A DNA stretch of 64,000 nucleotides from Mucilaginibacter kameinonensis (GCF_003675385.1 NZ_RCWZ01000003.1:558001-622000); one strand, 5' to 3'. Positions 1 through 8,738 are shown, numbered from the stretch's first letter. Numbers and translations are program-made. Notes: generated from the letters alone by a model not told the origin.

Positions 1-745
1 CCTTCACATGCCAAAGCGGGAAACGGCCCGGATGTTGTTTAAACATCTCTACCGGATTTTTACCTGCCTTAACAGCCCAGGCCAAATCAAGCTCCATTTT
101 TACATTGTTCGCGTCGGTTTCGCCCAAAAGTAAATCATACGGTACTTTACCATCAACCGCGTGAAATTCCATATCATGGTTATGATAGGCGAACTGGATG
201 CCAGCTTTTTTAGCCGCTTCCCCGGTTTTGTTAAGTACTTCAATAGTTGATTTTATTTCGTCAAGTGTGGCGGTTGGCGAATTGGCGCAAACCAGGTATT
301 TAACGCCACCTTCCGCAACTTCATCAACTACTTGCTGCATATTATCGCGCAGGTTCAACACAGGAGGCAGCACCATCGGCTTGCCATCGGCGCCAACAGG
401 CATTTTTGCTCCCGGAGGCAGCTTAAACGGGGCGCCAAGTACGTGGTGCGAAACCCAATTCATCCCTAAGTCGTTCGCCGTAGCTTTAAACTCTTTAGGT
501 TTCATGCCGTAATAGCCTCCCTTTTTACTAAAGGCCGATTCCAACTCCTTATAGCCTATAGCCGCAATTTTGTTTAGCGTGCCATTAACATCTTCATCAA
601 TAATGCCAAAAAAGGTAAATAACTGTAATCCTACAGGGTGGTGCTCCATGTTACTTAACAAACTTGCCGCTTTACCCGATAAAGCCATGCCACCAAGCAC
701 TAATGCGCCGGTGCCTTTAATAAAATTTCTTCTGCTGTAATTCAT
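1..745 (-). CDS. Sugar phosphate isomerase/epimerase, Tat-exported (C-terminus outside window)
   Basis: Translating the minus strand from the ATG at 745 gives an unbroken frame to the window edge, so the C-terminus is missing. The N-terminus carries a twin-arginine signal (SRRNFIK, residues 4-10) followed by a Gly/Ala-rich hydrophobic stretch, so export to the periplasm in folded form is expected. The rest matches the xylose-isomerase-like TIM-barrel family: GLQLFTF near the start of the mature part, GYKELE, and the metal-site-like YHNHDMEF segment with a following ELDLAWAVKAG. Such proteins in Bacteroidota usually act on sugars or cyclitols; the substrate cannot be told from the sequence. 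About 250 residues are visible of a usual 280-310. Confidence 0.85.
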   Translation of the reverse strand, partial: MNYSRRNFIKGTGALVLGGMALSGKAASLLSNMEHHPVGLQLFTFFGIIDEDVNGTLNKIAAIGYKELESAFSKKGGYYGMKPKEFKATANDLGMNWVSHHVLGAPFKLPPGAKMPVGADGKPMVLPPVLNLRDNMQQVVDEVAEGGVKYLVCANSPTATLDEIKSTIEVLNKTGEAAKKAGIQFAYHNHDMEFHAVDGKVPYDLLLGETDANNVKMELDLAWAVKAGKNPVEMFKQHPGRFPLWHVK

Positions 746-1220
746 GCTTTGATAATGGTTAATAATTAACTGGTACAGTAAAGCTAATTAATTAAAAATG
801 AGCAAAGAAATTTTATTGTGTCTTTTTTACACAATAATTTATTTTTAAGCTAAAAGCAGAATGCTGAAAGCTTAAGGTCGGTAATAAATAAATTCACGTC
901 GTTATATGGCGTCCAAACTATAATAGCTAATTTTCGGTACATATGTTATGGTTAGTAAATTAGCAGTTAGCACCAGAGGTGCCAAAGGTTTGTAGCATTA
1001 AGATATGACAGTTTTTTAGTGTGCCGGAGGTACACAACACAGATAGATTGCTAAGAATATAACCTTTATTACAATTATATATACGGGCGTTGCCTCCGGC
1101 CCCGGCTATTCGCTGCAAGTCCTCGCTTTACCAGTGCACAAACCCAACGTACGCTGCGGGCTTTACGCTCCTATCCCTAACGCAGAAATGGGTTTAAATA
1201 ACAGTTTTGCGTATCCTAAA
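746..1220. other. Intergenic region with one interspersed repeat
   Basis: No plausible gene is seen. The first 100 bases are AT-rich and would hold the promoter of the isomerase. The second half contains a copy of the GGGCGTTGCC repeat listed separately. Confidence 0.5.
1083..1185. repeat. Interspersed GGGCGTTGCC-type repeat, copy 1
   Basis: It begins GGGCGTTGCC and runs through a GC-rich block (CGGCCCCGGCTATTCGCTGC) to CGCTCCTATCCCTAACGC. The same order of words is found at 42552-42640 (GGGCGTTGCC, GCTATACGCTC, CCGCTCCTATCACTAACGC), far from this locus and between unrelated genes. No open frame or target-site duplication is apparent. Confidence 0.6.
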
Positions 1221-1823
1221 TCAAACGATCTCGGGCAGGCTGTTGTGTACCATTGATGATATAATGAAAGTAATAATAGCTATGATAAGCCCGAACATGA
1301 AAACATTATAGGCAGCCCGGAGCAAACGGTATTTACGGCCCAGCACCACGCCCTGTGTATGAATATCTTTAATCAGACTATCGTACAGGTATTCTTTATC
1401 ATGGAGTACATTCTTCATACCGGCTGCAAAGTCATCAAGCTTCATCCGGTAAAAATTACCAAAAAACAGCAGATTGGCTTTTTTGTCATCAATATCTTTG
1501 GTACTGAATTTCCCCCTTGGTATAGATGGCCGGGTAGACAATATAGCGAGGATCATAGTAGCCAAACTAACTGTAAGCAGCAGATACGACGGCAGTACCA
1601 GGAAAGAGTTATCTTTCAATTTCCGCAGAACCAAACTAATAATAGCCGAAATAATGATAGAATTAACCGTGATCAGGATCTGGGCTTTATTGTCGGCCAT
1701 ATCACTCAGGCGTTGATCGGTACTGGCAGTAACCTTTAGCAGGGTTTCAATGCCTAAATCTATATCAGCTACCTCCGCAGCCTTTTGCGGTAATGTTTCC
1801 GGGGCGTCTGCCATCGCTTTCAT
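1221..1823 (-). CDS. Pycsar-effector-like (DUF5706-type) membrane protein
   Basis: A 200-residue protein with three hydrophobic segments (about residues 49-66, 74-96 and 173-192) and a soluble linker of some 75 residues between the second and third. The signature TASTDQRLSDMADNKAQIL (residues 32-50) leading into the first membrane helix is the hallmark of the Pycsar effector domain (PycTM/DUF5706), whose characterised members disrupt membranes on cyclic-nucleotide binding in anti-phage defence. In many Bacteroidota the domain is fused behind an HD phosphohydrolase; here it stands alone and no uridylate or cytidylate cyclase gene lies nearby. It lies 73 bp after the glucosidase on the same strand. 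An alternative start is codon 4 (1814). Family assignment is fairly firm; a defence role here is inference. Confidence 0.75.
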   Translation of the reverse strand: MKAMADAPETLPQKAAEVADIDLGIETLLKVTASTDQRLSDMADNKAQILITVNSIIISAIISLVLRKLKDNSFLVLPSYLLLTVSLATMILAILSTRPSIPRGKFSTKDIDDKKANLLFFGNFYRMKLDDFAAGMKNVLHDKEYLYDSLIKDIHTQGVVLGRKYRLLRAAYNVFMFGLIIAIITFIISSMVHNSLPEIV

Positions 1824-1896
1824 TTTAAACCCATAAATTTAGGTTATTTCGTATCAATATCTTAAAGTCAAAATGACGTATACAAGAGCGATATCT

Positions 1897-4497
1897 TTAC
1901 TCCAGGTACAAGCAATTAGCAATCAAACCTGTCCAGCCGGTTTGGTGGGCTGCACCTAAACCCAGACCAGTATCACCGTCAAAAAACTCGTAAAAAAGGA
2001 TATGATCTTTAAAATGCGGATCATTCTGCAGCTTTTGATTTTTACCGTAAACCGGTCGCTCACCGTTTTCGTTTTTCATAAACAGTTTAGAAACGCGGGC
2101 ATAGAGCTCATTGGCTACTTCCTTCAGGTTCATAAAATTACCGGATCCGGTTGGACATTCTATTTTAAACTCATCGCCATAAAACATGTAGAAACGGTGC
2201 AGACTATCGATAATGAGGTAGTTTATTGGCATCCAGATAGGGCCACGCCAATTACTGTTGCCTCCAAAAAGACCGCTGTCGCTCTCGCCTGGCACATAAG
2301 ATATGCCAAACTCAACTCCATTTACCGAAACATGATAAGGATGTTTCTGGTGGTATTTGGACAACGAACGGATGCCATAATCGCTCAAAAATTCATTTTC
2401 ATCAAGCATATACCTCAGCAGCGATTTCATCCTGTAACCACGCAACAAACTAATCAGGTGTTTACCATCGGTTCCTTTCTCGTTCCAGCGTGAAACCAGC
2501 GACGCTAGATCAGGCCGGTTCTCGGCAAACCATTTCATGCGGTCTTTAAATACCGGGCTTTCCATGATATCCTTTTCGTCCAATACTTCGGTAGCAAACA
2601 GCGGGATTAAACCAACTATGCTCCTAACCCGCATTTTTACCGAACCATCATCCGGAAAACGGATCTGATCGTAAAAAAAGCCGTCTTCATCATCCCACAA
2701 CCCTTCGTTATTTTCACCCAGGTTTGACATCGCCCCAACAATATAAATGAAGTGCTCAAAAAACTTGGAAGCGATATCGGCATAAGCGTTATCGTTTTCG
2801 GTAAGCTCGGTAGCAATGCGCAGCAGGTTAAGCGAATACATGGCCATCCAGCTGGTGCCATCGGCTTGCTCGAGGTGCTGACCGGAAGGCAAATGCATAT
2901 TACGATCAAAAACACCAATGTTATCCATCCCAAGGAAGCCGCCTTCAAATATATTATTACCTGATTGGTCCTTACGGTTAACCCACCAGGTAAAATTGAG
3001 CATCAGTTTATGAAAAACACGTTCCAGGAAATAGGTATCGCCTTTGCCGTTGTTATTTTCTTTATCCGTTTTATAAACATTCCATACAGCCATAGCATGT
3101 ACGGGAGGGTTTACATCGCCAAAATCCCACTCATAAGCCGGCAACTGGCCGTTAGGGTGCATATACCAGTCGCGTGTGAGCAAAATCAGTTGATTTTTGG
3201 CAAAAGCCATATCAATGGTTGCCAGCGGCAGGCAATGAAAGGCAAGGTCCCAGGCGGCAAACCAAGGGTATTCCCATTTATCGGGCATCGAAACGATGTC
3301 CCTTGTATTAAGGTGGGTCCACTTGCTGTTACGGGCATTTAATCGTTGAGCAGGCGGGCGCGGCATTCCTTTATCGCCACTCAGCCAATGGCGCACATCG
3401 GTGTAAAAAAATTGCTTATTCCACAACATCCCAGAAAAAGCCTGCCGTTGGATCAGCCTACGATCAGGGTTCATGGTAGCACCGTGAACATCATTGTAAA
3501 ATTGATCGGCTTCCGTTTTGCGTACTTCAAAAATCTCGTCAAAATCCTCGAAACTATAATTAGCATCTTCAGACAAACGGAGACGAAGGCTCACACTTTT
3601 CCCGGCCGGGATATTCAGATCATAGTTTACCGCTGCCTTGGTACCCATGTTTTTGGGATTTACCGTATCGGCACCGTGAACAATATAATCGTTTATGCCA
3701 TCCTTATAATATCTACGGCCATCATCATAATTATAAAGCCTGCGCGAATTGGTTTCATTATCACAAAACAAAAGCCGGCCATCACCTTCGGTGTGTAACC
3801 ACATCTGGCCAAGGTCTTTATGAAAAACACTGATCACTTTATCGGAAGATCCTACAAGATCTGGCTTGCGCGAATCATACCCCCATCCCCAGGTATTGCG
3901 AAACCACAAGGTAGGCATCACGTTCAGCGGTGCATCTTGATCACTCCGGTTATGAATGGTTATTTTAATGAGGATATCTTCCTGGGCGTTTTTGGCATAT
4001 TCGGTAAAAACATCAAAGTATTCGTTATGGTCAAATATACCGGTGTCCATGATCTCAAACTCCGGGTCCTGACGGCCACGGCGTTTGTTTTCATCTACCA
4101 GCCAGCTGTACGGAAACTCATTTTGCGGGTATTTGTACAAGGTTTTCATGTACGAGTGCGTAGGCGTACTATCCAGATAATAGTACATTTCCTTTACATC
4201 CTCACCATGATTGCCTTCCGGGTTACTTAAACCGAAGTATCGTTCTTTAATGATCGGGTCTTTTTTATTCCAAAGCGCTATAGCGAAGCAAAGATATTGT
4301 TGCCTGTCGCAGATCCCAGCTATTCCCTCCTCACCCCAGCGGTAAGCCTTGCTACGGGCCATATCATGGGTGATATAGTTCCAGGCATCGCCATTGGCAC
4401 TATAATCCTCGCGTACGGTTCCCCATTGGCGATCACTTACGTAGGGGCCCCATTTTTTCCAGCCTGTGTCCTTTAACCTTGATTGTTCTGCATTCAT
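1897..4497 (-). CDS. GH63/MGH1-like glycoside hydrolase (glucosidase)
   Basis: Start chosen at the ATG at 4497 because the homologous region begins there (MNAEQSRLKDTGWKKWGPYV); an in-frame ATG at 4545 would add 16 unconserved residues. The order of motifs is that of the large cytosolic MGH1-like glucosidases: WGTVREDYS near the N-terminus, an N-terminal beta-sandwich with WLVDENKRRGRQ, then an (alpha/alpha)6 barrel with YPWFAAWDLAFH, YEWDFGDVNPPVHA, NWRGPIWMPINY and a C-terminal GWTGLIA. There is no signal peptide, so it should be cytoplasmic and act on alpha-glucosides or imported oligosaccharides such as trehalose or mannosylglycerate-type compounds; the substrate is unknown. It is monocistronic or cotranscribed with the short membrane protein downstream. 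Confidence 0.85.
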   Translation of the reverse strand: MNAEQSRLKDTGWKKWGPYVSDRQWGTVREDYSANGDAWNYITHDMARSKAYRWGEEGIAGICDRQQYLCFAIALWNKKDPIIKERYFGLSNPEGNHGEDVKEMYYYLDSTPTHSYMKTLYKYPQNEFPYSWLVDENKRRGRQDPEFEIMDTGIFDHNEYFDVFTEYAKNAQEDILIKITIHNRSDQDAPLNVMPTLWFRNTWGWGYDSRKPDLVGSSDKVISVFHKDLGQMWLHTEGDGRLLFCDNETNSRRLYNYDDGRRYYKDGINDYIVHGADTVNPKNMGTKAAVNYDLNIPAGKSVSLRLRLSEDANYSFEDFDEIFEVRKTEADQFYNDVHGATMNPDRRLIQRQAFSGMLWNKQFFYTDVRHWLSGDKGMPRPPAQRLNARNSKWTHLNTRDIVSMPDKWEYPWFAAWDLAFHCLPLATIDMAFAKNQLILLTRDWYMHPNGQLPAYEWDFGDVNPPVHAMAVWNVYKTDKENNNGKGDTYFLERVFHKLMLNFTWWVNRKDQSGNNIFEGGFLGMDNIGVFDRNMHLPSGQHLEQADGTSWMAMYSLNLLRIATELTENDNAYADIASKFFEHFIYIVGAMSNLGENNEGLWDDEDGFFYDQIRFPDDGSVKMRVRSIVGLIPLFATEVLDEKDIMESPVFKDRMKWFAENRPDLASLVSRWNEKGTDGKHLISLLRGYRMKSLLRYMLDENEFLSDYGIRSLSKYHQKHPYHVSVNGVEFGISYVPGESDSGLFGGNSNWRGPIWMPINYLIIDSLHRFYMFYGDEFKIECPTGSGNFMNLKEVANELYARVSKLFMKNENGERPVYGKNQKLQNDPHFKDHILFYEFFDGDTGLGLGAAHQTGWTGLIANCLYLE

Positions 4498-4566
4498 ACG
4501 GGTAGTGTTAGGCACAACGCCTAATTTAAAGCATGTGTTTTGCAAAGTATGCTTAGTTGGGTAAAA

Positions 4567-4597
4567 ATACAGTAACGCGCGATTTGTTTTACTGTAT
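4567..4597. promoter_or_regulatory. Perfect 9-bp inverted repeat upstream of the glucosidase
   Basis: Arms ATACAGTAA (4567-4575) and TTACTGTAT (4589-4597) are perfect complements separated by 13 bases, about 70 bases upstream of the glucosidase start. The geometry suits binding of a dimeric repressor; no candidate regulator is adjacent. Confidence 0.4.
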
Positions 4598-4632
4598 TAT
4601 GAAGAATAAGAGGAATAAAGGCTTAGATAGTT

Positions 4633-4659
4633 ACCACGGAAGCAGGACGCTTCCATGGT
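4633..4659 (-). terminator. Hairpin behind the M19 dipeptidase gene
   Basis: Arms ACCACGGAAGC and GCTTCCATGGT pair with one mismatch around a 5-base loop, about 85 bases downstream of the dipeptidase stop. There is no T tract, so a role as terminator or processing stem is uncertain. Confidence 0.4.
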
Positions 4660-4745
4660 TTTAGGTAGAAATTACACTATCGCTAAACTTCGACCAGAGT
4701 ATCGTATATATTACTGCTAATCGCAAACTAAGAACCGCCAACTGA

Positions 4746-5816
4746 TCAAGCCCAGGCTTTTCTTAAAAAACGTAGCCAGTTACCATGCATCATATTTTGA
4801 ATATCTTCATCGGTATAACCGCGTTTTTTTAGCAGATCAGGAACTTTTTGCAAATCGGCAATGGTTTCCAGGTCATACGGGCATTGCTCACGACCAAAGG
4901 CTCCATCAAGGTCGGTACCCATACCTACGTGCAGGGCGTTACCGGCTATCTGGCAGATATGATCTATATGATCAACCATTACTTCCATATTGCAGTTCAT
5001 ACCTTTAGGTGTTGATACTCCCCTCACCCAACCCGGCACCATCATCCAGGCATCAAGCGCTGCACCAATAACTGCACCACGGTCAATCAGTACTTTAATC
5101 ATTTCGTCGCTGTACTGCCGGTTATGATTTACCAGCGCGCGGCAATTATTATGACTTGCCCAAACATGACCGTTAAAATGGTCAAGCGCCTCCCAAAAAC
5201 TATCGTCACATAAATGGGTGGCATCCAAGATAATATTCAGGCGCTCCATTTCCTTTAATAGCTCATGCCCTTTTGGCCCCATGTAGCCGGTAGCATCTGT
5301 GCCTTGTGCATACCTGCCAGGACCATAATGCGCCGGGCCAACGGCCCTGAGACCGTAGTTATAAGCCCGTTCCAGGTGTTTAACCGTCACAATCGAATCT
5401 GCACCTTCCAAACTTAAAATGTAGCCTACCGGTTTCTTTTCAGTTGATGCGCCATCGCCCCAAAGCGCCAGGTGCTTTTCAAGGGACGCAAGATCGTTCA
5501 CCTGTACCATTTCCTCGGCATCTTCCATGGCTTTGTACCAGGCTACCTGCCCCTGGGTTTGTGCCCAGGCCTGCTCAGGCGAATGCCAGCCCGGCAAAGG
5601 ATTATCAGGAGCTACATAACGCCCTATCTGTGTGGCTACAACCAGGCCTATATTGCCTTTCCGTAATTCGGGCAGTGTAACAACGGCTTTTGCACGATCT
5701 GGCTTATCGGTTAAGCCTTCTTCGCGTTTATTTACCTCAGCAAGTGGGCGCGTAAGGTCGCGGTTCCACTCCAGGGCGTTCATGCTTAAATCCAAATGGG
5801 CATCTATAACAAACAT
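4746..5816 (-). CDS. Membrane dipeptidase-type metallopeptidase (M19)
   Basis: A full-length (356 aa) member of the M19 / renal dipeptidase family, a binuclear zinc amidohydrolase-fold enzyme that hydrolyses dipeptides, often with a C-terminal D-residue. Expected ligands are all visible: H7 and D9 in DAHLD, E137 in LSLEGAD, H201 in DATHL, H222 in ASHNN and D302 in GTDLDG. There is no signal peptide, so it should be cytoplasmic. It starts 15 bases after the end of the D-threonine-aldolase-like gene and is surely cotranscribed with it; with RidA upstream the group suggests catabolism of D-amino-acid-containing dipeptides and the reactive imines released by PLP enzymes (inference). Confidence 0.92.
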   Translation of the reverse strand: MFVIDAHLDLSMNALEWNRDLTRPLAEVNKREEGLTDKPDRAKAVVTLPELRKGNIGLVVATQIGRYVAPDNPLPGWHSPEQAWAQTQGQVAWYKAMEDAEEMVQVNDLASLEKHLALWGDGASTEKKPVGYILSLEGADSIVTVKHLERAYNYGLRAVGPAHYGPGRYAQGTDATGYMGPKGHELLKEMERLNIILDATHLCDDSFWEALDHFNGHVWASHNNCRALVNHNRQYSDEMIKVLIDRGAVIGAALDAWMMVPGWVRGVSTPKGMNCNMEVMVDHIDHICQIAGNALHVGMGTDLDGAFGREQCPYDLETIADLQKVPDLLKKRGYTDEDIQNMMHGNWLRFLRKAWA

Positions 5817-5831
5817 GGTTTCGGGGGAGAT

Positions 5832-6944
5832 TTAAATGGTGATCTTGCGGTCGCGGGCTTTATTCAGCCATTCGCCGCTAATATTTTCGTTCTCAATAGT
5901 ATAAACGCGCTCATAAAGCGCTACCGTAGGACAAACATGGTGCGGAATGCCATAAAGCACATCGCCCACCTTGTATTGATGATTAGCGCCGGCTTCAACT
6001 ACCAAATGCTCTTCGCTTTGACTTACCGGGTAAAGCGCAGGCGCGTTTAAAAAGTAAATACGTTTGCTCAATTCGTTCTCGGCCGATATCGACTTATGCC
6101 CCACATCTAAACAAAGCTTGCCTGGGCTGGGTAGTGAAATCACTCTTGTAACAACCAGCGCGGCAGGTAAAAAATCCTGTTCAGGCATCTCCATCTGATA
6201 TCCTTTGTCCCAGTAAACAAATGTGCCAGGGCTACACTCAACATATTTTCGTTTGGCATGGATAGGAAAAGTAGGTGATCCACCCGCAACTATAACCGGC
6301 TCAGGATAACCCTTGCTTTTTATGGTTTGCTGTAATTTAAGCACAGGATCAAATGCAAAGTTGCACCTATCCGCCCGTTTCTGTAAATCCACATCATGAA
6401 TATGGCCATCATAAGCATGCAAACCCACAGGGTTAATTCCTGGCAATACTCCGCAATCCATATAAAGCTGTAACGCTTCAAAGCCCGGAGCTATACCAGT
6501 GCGGTTCATGCCAACATTCATATCCAGGTATACATCGATATTGGTTTTAAACCTAACCGCCGCGTCGGAAATCTCCTTAGCCGATGATGAATTATCAACT
6601 AAACAAGAAAAATGAGTTTGGGGATAAGCATGGATCAACCGGATAAAACGGTGCAGTTTTGGCCCTTCGGGCTGATAGGCCAGCAAAACATCAGAAGCAT
6701 TGCTCATGGCCAATAACTCGGCCTCGGCAATGGTAGCACATTTAAACTTGCGGATACCTGCATTTAGCAGCAACCCGATAACCTCTGCATTTTTATAAGT
6801 TTTAACATGCGGGCGCAAACGGGCAACATCATCAATCATACCCGTAAGCGTGGTTATGTTTGTTTTAACCCTATTGGGATAAACAACCAGCGCCGGGGTA
6901 TCCAGCTTATCAATATCCTGTATAGTATACCAGTTAGGGGTCAT
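5832..6944 (-). CDS. D-threonine aldolase-like PLP enzyme (D-TA family)
   Basis: The 370-residue protein has the alanine-racemase-like N-terminal barrel (LDTPALVVYPNRVKTNI, then RPHVKTYK with K48 as the expected PLP lysine) and a C-terminal D-serine-dehydratase-like domain with HHVCPTV, which supplies the metal ligands in D-threonine aldolases and D-serine dehydratases. It should cleave D-threonine or another beta-hydroxy D-amino acid in the cytoplasm. It lies directly upstream of the M19 dipeptidase (15-base gap) and 99 bases downstream of ridA. An unrelated L-threonine aldolase is encoded at 33688-34701, so the organism handles both stereochemical series. Confidence 0.88.
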   Translation of the reverse strand: MTPNWYTIQDIDKLDTPALVVYPNRVKTNITTLTGMIDDVARLRPHVKTYKNAEVIGLLLNAGIRKFKCATIAEAELLAMSNASDVLLAYQPEGPKLHRFIRLIHAYPQTHFSCLVDNSSSAKEISDAAVRFKTNIDVYLDMNVGMNRTGIAPGFEALQLYMDCGVLPGINPVGLHAYDGHIHDVDLQKRADRCNFAFDPVLKLQQTIKSKGYPEPVIVAGGSPTFPIHAKRKYVECSPGTFVYWDKGYQMEMPEQDFLPAALVVTRVISLPSPGKLCLDVGHKSISAENELSKRIYFLNAPALYPVSQSEEHLVVEAGANHQYKVGDVLYGIPHHVCPTVALYERVYTIENENISGEWLNKARDRKITI

Positions 6945-6950
6945 GGTTTT

Positions 6951-6990
6951 AAGTCGGAAGTATTAAGTTAAGTAGTAAGTCGTAAGCCAG
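6951..6990. repeat. Semi-tandem AAGTCG-type low-complexity array
   Basis: The stretch is made of overlapping words TAAGT, AAGTCG, AAGTAG and GTAAGTCGTAAG in imperfect tandem. It sits between ridA and the D-threonine-aldolase-like gene and resembles in design the arrays at 45383, 46343, 56944, 58284 and 63733. Confidence 0.5.
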
Positions 6991-6995
6991 GCAAT

Positions 6996-7029
6996 TTTTG
7001 TAGAGATGCATACTTGCTTCTCTACAAAA
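6996..7029. terminator. Perfect hairpin TTTTGTAGAGA / TCTCTACAAAA behind ridA
   Basis: Eleven-base arms at 6996-7006 and 7019-7029 match perfectly around a 12-base loop, 15 bases after the ridA stop. On the minus strand the stem is followed by an A/T-rich run, so it could end ridA transcription. Similar TTGTAGAGA stems recur as interspersed repeats in Bacteroidota and Cyanobacteria (from memory), so it may also be a repeat element. Confidence 0.55.
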
Positions 7030-7043
7030 TCGTATCGAATTAT

Positions 7044-7508
7044 TTATTCTAATTCAAACAGTGCTTCAATCTCAACAGGGATATTATCAGGTAGTGATCC
7101 CATGCCTACTGCGCTGCGCACGCCGATACCATTCTCTTCGCCCCATATTTTAGCAAAAAGTTCGCTGGCGCCGTTAATAATGAAAGGGTGTTTTTCAAAT
7201 TCGGGAGTACAGTTAACCATACCCAGCACTTTTATAACACGCTTTATTTTATTAAAACTGCCGATGTTGGCTTTAATAGTAGCCAGCATGGTTAAACCAA
7301 CCTGCTGCGCAGCAAGCTTGCCATCTTCCTGGCTCACGGTATCACCAACGCGACCGATAATCAATGAGGCATCGTCCTGCACAGGGCCATGGCCCGACAG
7401 GTAAAGGTATTTGCCATCAACTAAACATGGTTTATAAACGCCAAGTGGCTTTGGTGCAGGCGGCAGATTTAAACCCAGCGCTGCAAAGTTTTCTTCGGGA
7501 GTGTTCAT
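7044..7508 (-). CDS. RidA family deaminase/endoribonuclease-like protein
   Basis: Start taken at the ATG at 7508 (MNTPEENF); an ATG two codons earlier at 7514 is equally possible. Extending further upstream would run the frame through the terminator at 7557-7583, which argues against it. About 154 residues, in the longer YjgF/YER057c/UK114 subfamily, with YLSGHGP, VGLTMLATIKANIG and a C-terminal VEIEALFEL. RidA-type proteins hydrolyse reactive enamine/imine intermediates made by PLP enzymes; the PLP-dependent D-TA-like enzyme next door fits this. In this subfamily the conserved arginine of true RidA is variable, so imine deaminase activity is not assured. Confidence 0.85.
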   Translation of the reverse strand: MNTPEENFAALGLNLPPAPKPLGVYKPCLVDGKYLYLSGHGPVQDDASLIIGRVGDTVSQEDGKLAAQQVGLTMLATIKANIGSFNKIKRVIKVLGMVNCTPEFEKHPFIINGASELFAKIWGEENGIGVRSAVGMGSLPDNIPVEIEALFELE

Positions 7509-7556
7509 GGGCATAAAACTATTGTTTTTAAATAAAAAAGTATCATAAAAAACAAA

Positions 7557-7583
7557 AAAGCCGGGGATCTCACTCCCGGCTTT
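7557..7583 (-). terminator. Rho-independent terminator of the 7615-8691 barrel gene
   Basis: Arms AAAGCCGGG and CCCGGCTTT with a short loop, followed on the minus strand by a T-rich run. It lies 30 bases after the stop of the outer-membrane protein gene and separates it from ridA. Its core is nearly the same as that of the terminator at 8739-8763. Confidence 0.85.
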
Positions 7584-7614
7584 ATCCAAAATCAACTAAG
7601 TAGAATATATAATC

Positions 7615-8691
7615 TCAAAATTTAAACGACACACCAAAATTGATAGCGTAGTCGGCAAATGCCGCGTCGCCGATAACATAAGTACCGGTAGCTATTGAGT
7701 TTTCTTTATCTGTAACGCTTTGTGTACGGTCGCGTTTTAACGCGATTGGTACGCTGGCGAAAATATTCACCCTTTTAAACGCGTAGCTCAGTGAAGGCTC
7801 GGCAGAAATAATATACCCCGGACGACGGAAGCCATCGCTTTTGCCAATCAAATCATGAACCGGGATACCTTCAATCCGGCCACCTGCCGAAATAGTAAAT
7901 ACATGAGCGATAGTGTAGTTAACACCCACACGTGCCAGGTACTGATCCGGTACGCTTGAAATAGCTTCATTAGCCAGCGTTGCGCTCAATGTTTCGCGGT
8001 AAGTGCGTGTCCCATTCATATTGCGTGGGTTGCTCATGTAGTACAAATTGCTGTAGCCGCTAAAGCCGCTGCCAAAACCTAAATAACCGTTTGCCTCAGC
8101 AATGATACCCAAACCACCATCGCCTAACTGGATTGACTGATCGACAGGGCGCTCAGACGGAATAACATTGTAAAAATGTGATTTGTAGTTAAAATCGCCT
8201 GTAGGAAGCTTAATACCTAAACCAACCTGGATATTACCATTGCTTTTACGGCTATCGAACAGCCAGCGGTTAACGATGATACGTGAATCACCAATACCAT
8301 CAGAGTATGATTTATGACGCTCTTTACCACCATGTTCATATAATGATGAACGGGTATTTACCAGGTAAGGTATACCTACCGAAACCGACCAATACTGGTT
8401 AAAATTACGGGTGAGGTTGATATCGATAGTATGTTGGTGATTAATTACCTCGTTACCTATAACCTGACGTTGCTTTTGCTCATCGGTACCCTTAAAGTGG
8501 CGGAACGATTTAAAATAACGCCATGAAGCGGTAAGTTCCCAGCCTTTGTATGAGGTATCCTGAGTAGTGTGTTCCATATTGGTAAAAGGACCATCACCTT
8601 TTATAGCAACGCAACCCTGGGCATGGGCGCTGGTATAGGTAAACAGGCCACATATAGCTGTGCAAAAAAGAATTTGTAAAGTATGTTTCAT
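7615..8691 (-). CDS. Outer membrane beta-barrel protein (paralogue 1)
   Basis: Start taken at the ATG at 8691, which gives a clear Sec signal peptide (MKHTLQILF... ending AHAQ, about 25 residues); a longer frame to 8775 would put the signal peptide internal and overlap the upstream terminator. The mature protein begins GCVAIKGDG and is built of alternating beta strands ending in an aromatic-rich strand (NFGVSFKF), typical of an outer-membrane barrel. It is about half identical to the next gene, sharing SSLYEHGGKER, QVGLGIKLPTG, PVDQSIQLGDGG and RRPGYIISAEPS. No experimentally known function is recognised. It lies at the end of a cluster with a PAP2/haloperoxidase-like lipoprotein and a DoxX protein. 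Confidence 0.75.
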   Translation of the reverse strand: MKHTLQILFCTAICGLFTYTSAHAQGCVAIKGDGPFTNMEHTTQDTSYKGWELTASWRYFKSFRHFKGTDEQKQRQVIGNEVINHQHTIDINLTRNFNQYWSVSVGIPYLVNTRSSLYEHGGKERHKSYSDGIGDSRIIVNRWLFDSRKSNGNIQVGLGIKLPTGDFNYKSHFYNVIPSERPVDQSIQLGDGGLGIIAEANGYLGFGSGFSGYSNLYYMSNPRNMNGTRTYRETLSATLANEAISSVPDQYLARVGVNYTIAHVFTISAGGRIEGIPVHDLIGKSDGFRRPGYIISAEPSLSYAFKRVNIFASVPIALKRDRTQSVTDKENSIATGTYVIGDAAFADYAINFGVSFKF

Positions 8692-8738
8692 AATATGTTG
8701 TTTATATGTAATTGCAGTTTGTAATCGAAGGTTAAATA

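Noticed and set aside
1221..1823. Complete Pycsar defence operon
   Set aside because: No cyclase gene is found on either side; only an effector-like gene is present.
4546..4745. tRNA or small RNA in the glucosidase-dipeptidase gap
   Set aside because: No cloverleaf or conserved RNA pattern is seen; only a hairpin and a palindrome.
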